The notes beneath the pieces are model-generated. The model searched no databases and was not told the DNA's origin. It worked only from the letters and a program-made list of their open reading frames with translations. Positions 10,243 through 17,244 of a stretch of 34,096 bases of DNA are shown in pieces. Each line of letters begins with the position of its first letter. Within the stretch, counting starts at the first letter, position 1. Source of the DNA: an uncultured Pelagibacteraceae bacterium (GTDB taxonomy: Bacteria > Pseudomonadota > Alphaproteobacteria > Pelagibacterales > Pelagibacteraceae); NCBI GenBank assembly GCA_902517495.1, contig CABYCO010000012.1, positions 1 to 34,096 on the forward strand, given 5' to 3'. The position numbers and the translations under genes are program-made.

Positions 10243-10270
10243 AAAAAATAAGCAAATTTAATACTTATTT
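10243..10270 (-). terminator. Possible rho-independent terminator after mnmE
   Basis: On the minus strand AAATAAG (10264-10270) can pair with CTTATTT (10246-10252) and is followed by a short T run. An alternative stem GCAAAT/ATTTGC overlaps it. The stem is A+T-rich and takes in the mnmE stop codon, so it would be weak. Confidence 0.35.
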
Positions 10271-11596
10271 GCCTATACAAAAATCACTAAAAATGGAGCC
10301 TAATATTTCTTCAACATCTACTTTTCCTACAATCATACCTAAGTGTCTTGTTGCTAACCTTAAATCCTCTGCAGCTTTATCGAAATCTTCTTGGGAATTT
10401 TTTTCTTCAAAATTTTTTAAATTTTGAACACAAGCTTCTAAACTTTGTCTATGTCTCTCTCTGGTAATCAGAGTTTCGTTTGAATTAACAAATTTATTTT
10501 TTAATTTATCTTTAATTCTATTTATTAACTCATCTAAATTTGTTTCATTTTTAATTGATAAAAAAATTGGATTAAACTTTTCAATTTGTTGATTTATATT
10601 TTTATGACCAAGATCTATTTTATTGATTACAATTATTGATTTTTCACTAACCAAATCGTTCAAAAATCCAGTAAAATCAATACTTTTTGGCTCAATTACT
10701 ATTATGTTTAAATCGGCATCATCAGCACGTTTAAGGGCTAATTTAATTCCTTTTCTTTCAATCTCATCTTCAGACTCTCTTATTCCAGCAGTATCAGAAA
10801 TCACAACTGGATAACCATCCAAATTTAAATGAGCTTCGATAACATCTCTTGTTGTTCCTGCAATTTCTGAAACGATAGCCACATCTCTGTTAGAAAGATA
10901 ATTTAACAAAGAAGATTTTCCTGCATTTGCCGGTCCAATAATTGCAATCTTAAAACCTTCTCTAATTCTTTCTCCAACTTTTTCATCATTTAAAATTTTT
11001 TCAATTTCATTTCTTATTTTTTCAGAATCTATTTTTATATTTTTAATCACATTTTCTGGGAGGTCCTCTTCAGGAAAATCAATTTTAGCTTCAACGTTTG
11101 ATAAAATTTTTAAAAGTTTTTCTCTAATTGAATTAAATTTTTCAGAACTTCGTCCACTCATTATTTTGATAGCTTGTTGCCTTTGAATTTCTGTTTCAGC
11201 GGAAATTAAATCTGAGATACTTTCAGCTTTTAAAAGATTTATTTTACCATTTTGAAAGGCTTTTTTTGTAAATTCGCCAGGCTCTGCAAGTCGACAATTT
11301 TCAATTTTTGATAATTGATCTAAAATTGCTCTCACAACAGCAATGCTACCATGAACATGTATTTCGGCCATATCCTCACCTGTGTAGCTCCCTGGGCCAG
11401 GAAACCATATCAATATACCCTCATCAATTAGCTCAGAAGTATTGATTTTATTGAATTTTTTTAAAGTTGCTGTCTTTGGTTTAGGAAGTGAACTATTAGT
11501 CAAAGCTTTGATAGCATGCGAACTCTCTATACCTGATATTCTAATTACTGCTATTCCAGAAATTCCGGATCCAGTAGATAATGCGAAAATAGTCAC
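10265..11596 (-). CDS. mnmE: tRNA modification GTPase MnmE
   Basis: This GTPase partners MnmG in modifying U34 of tRNA (also known as TrmE). It is 443 residues long. The N-terminal formyl-THF-binding domain opens with a GSGISGIAVIRISG segment, and a helical domain flanks the G domain. The G domain has G1 GPANAGKSS (221-229), TTRD in the K-loop/G2 region (248-251), G3 DTAG (269-271 region) and G4 NKID. The chain ends in CIGK, the conserved C-terminal CxGK. The start is GTG at 11596, supported by the family-typical TIFALST opening. It is divergent from the sulfotransferase gene, separated by 66 bases. Confidence 0.97.
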   Translation of the reverse strand: MTIFALSTGSGISGIAVIRISGIESSHAIKALTNSSLPKPKTATLKKFNKINTSELIDEGILIWFPGPGSYTGEDMAEIHVHGSIAVVRAILDQLSKIENCRLAEPGEFTKKAFQNGKINLLKAESISDLISAETEIQRQQAIKIMSGRSSEKFNSIREKLLKILSNVEAKIDFPEEDLPENVIKNIKIDSEKIRNEIEKILNDEKVGERIREGFKIAIIGPANAGKSSLLNYLSNRDVAIVSEIAGTTRDVIEAHLNLDGYPVVISDTAGIRESEDEIERKGIKLALKRADDADLNIIVIEPKSIDFTGFLNDLVSEKSIIVINKIDLGHKNINQQIEKFNPIFLSIKNETNLDELINRIKDKLKNKFVNSNETLITRERHRQSLEACVQNLKNFEEKNSQEDFDKAAEDLRLATRHLGMIVGKVDVEEILGSIFSDFCIGK

Positions 11597-11662
11597 AAGA
11601 CTATTATAATTAAATTAAATTAATTGAATATAAATTTTTAAAGAGTTGAGGATATCTTTTTA

Positions 11663-12526
11663 TTGATTATTTGGTTGGCGTCATATCCTAAAAGTGGAAA
11701 TACATGGGTAAGATTTTTTATTATTTCGTTATTAATAGGCGATAAAACAAAATTAAATCTTAATCATTTAAATGCTATATTAGACTTTCCTAACATTAAA
11801 CAATTTGAAGGACTGATATCTGAATTCTCAGATTTAAAAGAAGTTTCTAAAAATTGGATTAATGCTCAAGAAAAAATTAATTCTGATAAAAGTTTTAAAT
11901 TTTTTAAAACACATAATATGCTTGGAAAATTAAATGGATTTTCTTTTACAAACTACGAGAACACGCTTGCAGCTATTCATATTGTAAGAGACCCTAGAAA
12001 TATTATTACATCTCTAAAAAATCATTGGTCTTTAGAAACATACGATGAAACAAAAAAATTGATGTTTAATGATAAACAAATTTTAACACTATCAGTAAAA
12101 GAGCAAAAAAAATTTAAAAAATATAAAAATAAACATTCACTTCCCCAAATGATTGGTTCATGGAAAACAAATTATATTTCATGGAAAAAAATGCGTAAAA
12201 ACTATCTTTTGGTGAAATATGAAAATCTTATTAAAAACCCAAAAACAGAATTTACTAAGATAGCAAGTTTTATAAGTAGTTTAACTAATATTAAGTTTGA
12301 TGATAAGCAGATAAATAATGCAATGAAATTAAGTTCTTTTGAAAAACTTGAGGCTATGGAGAAAGAGTACGGTTTTATAGAGAGCGCGATTAATAAAAAA
12401 GGAGGTAAAAATAAATTTTTTTACTTAGGACCAAAAAATAAATGGCAAGATATATTAGATTCTAAGATCAGTAATAACATTGAGGAAGTTTTTAAAGTAG
12501 AAATGAAAGAGCTAGGGTATTTGTAA
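11663..12526 (+). CDS. Sulfotransferase family protein
   Basis: This 287-residue protein has the 5'-phosphosulfate loop SYPKSGNTW (7-15), a TFLKTH-like FFKTHN (80-85) and the 3'-phosphate motif RDPRNIITS (109-117). Together these define the PAPS-dependent sulfotransferase fold. The acceptor is unknown; candidates in marine bacteria include surface glycans, lipids or small metabolites. No signal peptide is seen. The start is TTG at 11663 with GAGG at 11648-11651, 11 bases upstream, and no in-frame ATG lies near. It is the only rightward gene between mnmE and rho, and its stop abuts the convergent rho end, so it looks like an insertion into a conserved block. Confidence 0.85.
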   Translation: MIIWLASYPKSGNTWVRFFIISLLIGDKTKLNLNHLNAILDFPNIKQFEGLISEFSDLKEVSKNWINAQEKINSDKSFKFFKTHNMLGKLNGFSFTNYENTLAAIHIVRDPRNIITSLKNHWSLETYDETKKLMFNDKQILTLSVKEQKKFKKYKNKHSLPQMIGSWKTNYISWKKMRKNYLLVKYENLIKNPKTEFTKIASFISSLTNIKFDDKQINNAMKLSSFEKLEAMEKEYGFIESAINKKGGKNKFFYLGPKNKWQDILDSKISNNIEEVFKVEMKELGYL

Positions 12527-13799
12527 CTAAGAAGGTTTATTCATAGAGTTAAAAAACTCAGCATTATTTTTTGTTGTCTTTAATTTGGAATTAATAAAAT
12601 CGATAGCATCCATCGATCCCATGGGAGCAATAATTCTTCTTAAAACATTCATTTTTTGCAGATCATTTTTATCAAAAATTAATTCTTCACGTCTTGTCCC
12701 TGATTTAGTTATGTCTATTGCAGGATAAATTCTTTTTTCTGAAATTTTTCTATCTAAAATGGTTTCACTGTTACCTGTTCCTTTAAACTCTTCAAAAATT
12801 ACTTCATCCATTCTGCTTCCTGTATCAATTAAAGCTGTTGCTATTATGGTAAGTGAGCCACCCTCTTCGATATTTCTTGCAGCTCCAAAAAATCTTTTGG
12901 GTCTTTGAAGAGCATTTGCATCTACCCCTCCTGTCAAAACTTTACCAGAACTTGGAACAACAGCATTATAAGCTCTTCCTAATCTTGTGATGGAATCTAA
13001 TAAAATTACAACATCTTTTTTATGTTCAGTCAATCTTTTGGCTTTTTCAATTACCATCTCGGCAACAGCTACATGGCGTTGGGCTGGCTCATCAAAGGTT
13101 GAACTTATTACTTCACCCTTTACAGTTCTTTGCATGTCTGTAACTTCTTCAGGTCTTTCATCAATCAGTAAGACCATTAAATAGCATTCTGGATGATTTG
13201 CAGTTATAGAATTAGCTATGCTTTGTAAAATCATAGTTTTACCTGCTTTCGGTGGTGAAATAATTAACGACCTTTGACCCTTTCCAATCGGGCTGACCAA
13301 ATCAATTAATCTTGGGGTCAAATCTGGTTTTTTTTTCAATTTTATTTGTTTCAACTTCCATACCTAATTGTTTGTTGGGGTAAAGAGGAGTTAAGTTGTC
13401 AAATGCAATTTTGTGTTTGAATTTATCTGGCTCTTCAAAATTTATTTTACTTACTTGTAAAAGTGCAAAATATCTCTCTCCATCTTTCGGGGATCTTATT
13501 GGACCTTCAACTGTATCCCCTGTTCGTAGACCAAATCTTCTTATTTGACTAGGACTAACATATATATCATCAGCTCCAGGTAAATAATTTGACTCCATTG
13601 CCCTAAGGAAACCAAAACCATCTTGCAGTAATTGTAAAACACCTCCACCAGTAATCTCTTCACCTTTTTCGGCAAGTTTTTTTAAAATTGCAAAATAAAT
13701 TTCTTGTCTACGTAGTGTGCTAGCATTCTCTATACCTAGCCTTTCAGCTTCAGTGATTAATTTTTCAGAGCTTTTTTCTTTTAGTTCTTGAATGTTCAT
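12527..13799 (-). CDS. rho: Transcription termination factor Rho, interrupted by an apparent one-base frameshift
   Basis: This hexameric RNA helicase terminates transcription. The N-terminal part (13799 to about 13328) has the helical NIQELKEKS start and the RNA-binding cold-shock-like domain ([20 protein letters not shown]). The C-terminal part (about 13336 to 12527) continues with [19 protein letters not shown], Walker [22 protein letters not shown] and the secondary-channel [20 protein letters not shown]. They lie in different frames, joined at an A9 tract. With eight As the frame would run [10 protein letters not shown] and give about 423 residues, the normal Rho length. No catalytic motif is lost, so a sequencing or assembly indel, or transcript slippage, is more likely than a dead gene. 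Confidence 0.93.
13328..13336 (-). other. A9 homopolymer at the rho frameshift
   Basis: Nine Ts on the plus strand (A9 in the mRNA) mark where the two halves of rho change frame. Removing one A restores a continuous reading frame. Other long runs in the window, such as A10 in coaE (19601-19610) and two A11 runs in lolA (31945-31967), lie in intact frames. Confidence 0.9.
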
Positions 13800-13826
13800 G
13801 TTGGGAGATTGTTATAAGATACAATA

Positions 13827-13854
13827 AATATATATGCAGATTATAAAATTTCAA
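13827..13854 (-). promoter_or_regulatory. Candidate sigma-70 promoter of rho
   Basis: On the minus strand TTGAAA (13849-13854) is followed after 16 bases by TATATT (13827-13832). The predicted transcript start is about 20 bases upstream of the rho ATG. It is a good consensus fit in a short divergent gap, but A+T-rich DNA gives frequent chance matches. Confidence 0.4.
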
Positions 13855-13900
13855 CCCTAGATTTGTTTAAATACTAAAAAAATTCTGTAAAATAAGGTTT

Positions 13901-14308
13901 ATGGACCAAAAAAATAATTTATTCACTGTATTTGGGAGAACTATTGAAGAGTTTTCTTTATATTATGGTATTTTTCTTATTGTCTGGGGAGTAGTTATAA
14001 GCCTTTTGTCTGGAAGTTCTTCGTATACATCCTATATACCAAGTTATCTCGGAGTAATAATTTTTATATTTTCATACCTATCTCTCAAATTTGTAAACAA
14101 AAAAAAACTTTTCATGCATATTGCTGCTACTGTTGGTTTAATAACAATGCTTGGTGGCCTAGATATTCTAAGAACAATGTTAAAAGGAAATTTGTTTGGT
14201 AATTTCTGGGCTGACTTATCAAAATTAATGATGTTAATTACTGGGGGCTTGTTTGTTTATTATTGTTTTAGTTCATTTAAATTTGCAAGGAAAATAAATA
14301 ATTTATAA
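13901..14308 (+). CDS. Small integral membrane protein of unknown function
   Basis: I do not recognise this 135-residue protein. It has four predicted transmembrane segments at about 18-37, 46-64, 70-88 and 106-124, a short hydrophilic N-terminus (MDQKNN) and a basic C-terminal tail (KFARKINN). The intervening loops are very short and there is no obvious catalytic motif. Its size and four-helix layout recall HemJ, which often lies near hemE and rho in alphaproteobacteria. However, I see no HemJ-like histidine/arginine pattern, and hemG next door already supplies that activity. AAGG precedes the ATG by only 3 bases. It is divergent from rho and its end overlaps hemG by 6 bases. Confidence 0.75.
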   Translation: MDQKNNLFTVFGRTIEEFSLYYGIFLIVWGVVISLLSGSSSYTSYIPSYLGVIIFIFSYLSLKFVNKKKLFMHIAATVGLITMLGGLDILRTMLKGNLFGNFWADLSKLMMLITGGLFVYYCFSSFKFARKINNL

Positions 14309-14827
14309 GTCTTTTACTTCTTGAGCAAATCTTTCTACTCTCTGCCAGTCAGTAAACTCATAAGAATTATTGGTATCAGTTGGACCATTGGTAATCCTCA
14401 TAATTAATTTGATAATAATTTTATTTATAAAATTATAATTTGGATAATCTACTTTTCCAGCAAATACATCGACTTTGTCTGGTTTCCACTTTGTTTTTTT
14501 TAGAAATTTTATTACATAGGGATTAGTTTCAGCTTTACTTTTTTCTAATTTTCTTGCAACAACATTAACTGAAAAAAAAGCTGATTTTTTAAAATGTAAC
14601 ACATCTATATTTTTTTTAACAAAATCTAAAACTTTTTTTCTATGTCTTCCATATCTAATGCTTGCTCCAATTATAATTTTATCAAAATTAGATAAATTAA
14701 GATCTTGCATATCGTCTAAAGAGACAATTTTTATATTTTCATCACTTTTAAAATTATTCTTTATGTGTTCACAAATAGATTTTGTATGGCCATCTACAGT
14801 TGAGTAAATTATTAAGGAACTAGACAT
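14303..14827 (-). CDS. hemG: Protoporphyrinogen IX oxidase, flavodoxin type (HemG)
   Basis: This 174-residue flavodoxin-fold protein oxidises protoporphyrinogen IX to protoporphyrin IX, passing electrons to respiratory quinone. The FMN phosphate loop reads IIYSTVDGHTKSI near the N-terminus. Family-typical blocks follow in order: IGASIRYGRHRKKVLDFV, FFSVNVVARKLEKSKAETN, and a basic hydrophobic segment INKIIIKLIMRITNGPTDT that matches the HemG loop proposed to contact the membrane. It lies 13 bases after hemH, so hemE-hemH-hemG form a run for the last steps of haem synthesis. HemG is best known from gammaproteobacteria, while many alphaproteobacteria use HemJ. Confidence 0.9.
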   Translation of the reverse strand: MSSSLIIYSTVDGHTKSICEHIKNNFKSDENIKIVSLDDMQDLNLSNFDKIIIGASIRYGRHRKKVLDFVKKNIDVLHFKKSAFFSVNVVARKLEKSKAETNPYVIKFLKKTKWKPDKVDVFAGKVDYPNYNFINKIIIKLIMRITNGPTDTNNSYEFTDWQRVERFAQEVKDL

Positions 14828-14840
14828 TCTTGAATAATAA

Positions 14841-15959
14841 TTATTTTTTATTCATTATTTGTTGGGGCATTTTTTGATAGTATTTTTGCTCTAGTTTATA
14901 TTCAATATCCTCTTTTTCTTGTGCCGAACCCTCTGCTTGTGTAAAAGTGTATTTTGCAAAATCTTTACACCAATTTTTGTTGGTATTAAGACACTCTACA
15001 GGATGAATATTTCCACCCCATTCTTTTGCTTCATTTACAAGTTCATGCCCTAATTCGTCTGTTGTCTCTAAACAATCTGCAACGAAACTTGGAGAATAAA
15101 TTACAATTTCTTTTTTTCCATTGTCAATTAAATTTTTAACTACATCTTCTGTATAGGGTGTTATCCATTCTTCTGAGCCGAAACGACTTTGAAAACTCAT
15201 CATACATTTGTCTGGTTCAATGTTTTTGAGTTTATTAGTAATAAGACAAAATGTTTCATAACAGTGCCTATAATAATCATCTCCTTTGTTTACTATTCTC
15301 CTTTTTTGCATTCCATGAAAAGTTATTATTAAACCATCAATATTTTTGCCTTGATTAATTAATTCGTTTAACTTCGAATCAACTTGCTTTACAGAATTGT
15401 CTATAAAAGCATGAGTTCTGTGGAAATTTGTTATAACTTCAAAGGTTGGTATTTTTACTCTTTTTGATAATTCTTTTGCTAAAGCATCTATGCCTGAAGC
15501 TATTGTACTTTCAGAATATTGGGGAAACATTGGTATAACAAGTAGCTTTGTTGCGCCAACTCCTTTTCTTAAATCCTCTTCCCAGCTATCGTAAACTTCA
15601 TTTACATAAGGTGGGGATAATAAAAAGGCATAGTTAACCTCCACATGTCCATTTGGGTCAATTTTCTTTAATTCTTCACTAACATTTTCAGTAAAGTCTC
15701 TTGTATTCGTTATTAAAGGAAAACTTTGACCGTCCCAAATTCTAGCATAGAGTTTTGCAGACTTCCTTGGTCTAAATGGCAATACAAAAAAATTTAAAAT
15801 TATTTTCCACAACCATGGATTAATATCTATAACTCTAGGATCCCCTAAAAAGGCTCTTAAATATTTTCTTAGAGCTTTTGGTGTAGGTTCAGAAGGAGAT
15901 CCAAGTTGTACAAAAACAACTTTCGTCTTTCTTTTTGGTGGTATGTAATCTTGACTCAT
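14841..15959 (-). CDS. hemH: Ferrochelatase
   Basis: This enzyme inserts Fe2+ into protoporphyrin IX, the final step of haem b synthesis. It is 372 residues, at the long end for bacterial ferrochelatases. The N-terminus has VVFVQLGSPSEPT followed by YLRAFLGDPRVID. The catalytic histidine is in ITFHGMQKR (His215), then YYRHCYET, SFQSRFGSEEW and FVADCLETTDEL with the conserved acidic residue near 298-302. The tail after about residue 340 is charged and lacks a clear membrane segment. It follows hemE after 2 bases and precedes hemG by 13. Confidence 0.96.
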   Translation of the reverse strand: MSQDYIPPKRKTKVVFVQLGSPSEPTPKALRKYLRAFLGDPRVIDINPWLWKIILNFFVLPFRPRKSAKLYARIWDGQSFPLITNTRDFTENVSEELKKIDPNGHVEVNYAFLLSPPYVNEVYDSWEEDLRKGVGATKLLVIPMFPQYSESTIASGIDALAKELSKRVKIPTFEVITNFHRTHAFIDNSVKQVDSKLNELINQGKNIDGLIITFHGMQKRRIVNKGDDYYRHCYETFCLITNKLKNIEPDKCMMSFQSRFGSEEWITPYTEDVVKNLIDNGKKEIVIYSPSFVADCLETTDELGHELVNEAKEWGGNIHPVECLNTNKNWCKDFAKYTFTQAEGSAQEKEDIEYKLEQKYYQKMPQQIMNKK

Positions 15960-15961
15960 TA

Positions 15962-16960
15962 CTAATAATCTCTTACCATTTTCACTAAATAATCTACCAT
16001 ACTAGGGTCAGTTTGGGGCATTATACCATGTCCTAGATTAAATATATAAGGGTGATCCTTAAATATATCCAGATATCTTTTTGTCTCTCTTGCGAGAGTT
16101 GCCTTATCAGCTAGGAGGATTTTGGGATCCATGCCGCCTTGGATGGGTATATTTATTTCATGCACTATTTTATTTGGGTCGACATCGTAATCTATATTTA
16201 CAGCATCAGGTTTTACGATTTCACAGAAATTTTTATAGTCTTTAATGCCTCTAGGAAAACAAATAACGGGAACTCCTAATTTTTTTACATACTCTACAAT
16301 GCTTAGTGTAGGTATATAAATATATTCTGGAATTTTATCCTCTAATAATCCAGCCCAACTATCGAAAATTTGAATGACTTGAGCTCCTGCTTCAATTTGA
16401 TTTTTTATATGAAGTTTTAAAAATTTTTCTATAATTCCTAAAAATCTATTAATTAAAAAATCATCTTTAAAAAATTCATTTGACAAACCTTTCTTGGGAG
16501 AAGATTTATTAATCATGTAAACTAGTATTGTCCATGGAGCTCCAACAAATCCAATCATATCTCTATTATTCATTAAAGGGTCTTTAGAGGTTTTTTCGAT
16601 TGCTTTATAAACTTTATAAATTTTTTCAGTAAAACTTATTTCATCAACATTTTTTATTGTTTCTAAATTTATATCTCCCAATTTAGGACCAAAATTTTTT
16701 TTAAATTCTACTTTTTGGCCAAGTCCGTACGGTAACATTAAAATATCTGAAAATATTACCGCCCCATCAAATCCAAACCTTTTAATTGGTTGTAGAGTAA
16801 TTTCAGATGCTAAATCACTATTTAGGCAAAGTTTTATAAAATCTTGGTTTTCTTTTCTAATTTCTCTAAACTCTGGAAGATATCTACCCGCTTGTCTCAT
16901 TAACCATATAGGATTAGTTTTAGTATCTTTATTTTTAATACAGTTAGTTATGGGACTCAT
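15962..16960 (-). CDS. hemE: Uroporphyrinogen decarboxylase
   Basis: This enzyme decarboxylates the four acetate groups of uroporphyrinogen III to give coproporphyrinogen III. It is 332 residues long. The signature WLMRQAGRYLPEFREIR starts at residue 19 and includes the conserved arginines, and the substrate-binding aspartate lies in IFSDILMLPYGLG (about 74-86). Later motifs are FVGAPWTILVYM, IFDSWAG, NIDYDV and a GHGIMPQTDP block near the C-terminus. It is the first gene left of the putative origin and is transcribed away from it, as in Caulobacter and Rickettsia. Confidence 0.97.
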   Translation of the reverse strand: MSPITNCIKNKDTKTNPIWLMRQAGRYLPEFREIRKENQDFIKLCLNSDLASEITLQPIKRFGFDGAVIFSDILMLPYGLGQKVEFKKNFGPKLGDINLETIKNVDEISFTEKIYKVYKAIEKTSKDPLMNNRDMIGFVGAPWTILVYMINKSSPKKGLSNEFFKDDFLINRFLGIIEKFLKLHIKNQIEAGAQVIQIFDSWAGLLEDKIPEYIYIPTLSIVEYVKKLGVPVICFPRGIKDYKNFCEIVKPDAVNIDYDVDPNKIVHEINIPIQGGMDPKILLADKATLARETKRYLDIFKDHPYIFNLGHGIMPQTDPSMVDYLVKMVRDY

Positions 16961-17001
16961 ATAAATAGATATATATTATTTACTGTATTAGTATTATGTA
17001 T

Positions 17002-17010
17002 TGTGAATAA
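17002..17010 (-). promoter_or_regulatory. DnaA box (perfect match)
   Basis: TGTGAATAA on the plus strand reads TTATTCACA on the minus strand, an exact match to TTATNCACA. It is the only exact match I see in the hemE-ppsR gap. With about 30% G+C, I estimate roughly a 2% chance of one such match in 284 bases on two strands. Confidence 0.75.
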
Positions 17011-17037
17011 CGTAAATTAGTCAATTATCACACTTGT

Positions 17038-17053
17038 TTAACTATTTATTAAC
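17038..17053 (+). promoter_or_regulatory. CtrA-type binding site overlapping a near-consensus DnaA box
   Basis: TTAACTATTTATTAAC fits TTAA-N7-TTAAC, the CtrA consensus of alphaproteobacteria. It sits inside a larger inverted repeat (TTGTTTAA at 17034-17041, TTAACAA at 17049-17055). TTATTAACA (17046-17054), one mismatch from a DnaA box, overlaps it. In Caulobacter CtrA represses initiation from overlapping origin sites; whether that holds here is inference. Confidence 0.5.
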
Positions 17054-17109
17054 AACTTGTATCTAAAATTAGTCCCATATTTAAGGCATTAATTAAGGTT
17101 TCTCATATT

Positions 17110-17127
17110 TTATGTATATTATGTATA
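17110..17127 (+). repeat. Tandem 9-base repeat in the origin region
   Basis: TTATGTATA occurs twice head to tail with no spacer (17110-17118 and 17119-17127). Each copy differs from a DnaA box (TTATGCACA) by two C-to-T transitions, so these may be weak DnaA sites or part of the unwinding element. This is suggestive only. Confidence 0.6.
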
Positions 17128-17244
17128 ACTTTGTTAACATTTTATAATTTAGTTAATTAAATGGAAGGAAAACTAACTTTAAGTCCTCAGAGGAATAAAT
17201 CTGCATTTTTCTTATTTTACTAATAGTTTATAAACATCTTATAC

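Larger units (their letters stand above)
16961..17244. other. Putative chromosomal replication origin (oriC) in the hemE-ppsR gap
   Basis: This is the longest gene-free stretch in the window (284 bases) and is very A+T-rich. It lies between hemE (leftward) and ppsR (rightward), the junction that contains the origin in Caulobacter and Rickettsia. It holds a perfect DnaA box, a one-mismatch box, a CtrA-type site, a tandem 9-base repeat and the 9-mer AAATTAGTC twice (17014-17022 and 17066-17074). Most nearby genes point away from it, and parAB/parS lie about 9 kb away. I see no GANTC (CcrM) site in it, unlike the Caulobacter origin. Confidence 0.8.

Noticed and set aside
17025-17032. TTATCACA as another DnaA box
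   Set aside because: It lacks one base of the 9-base box (TTATNCACA), so it is not counted.
17161-17223. A 20-codon ATG open frame in the origin gap
   Set aside because: It is too short to support from one sequence, has no recognisable motif, and lies where the origin is expected. Conservation in relatives would be needed.
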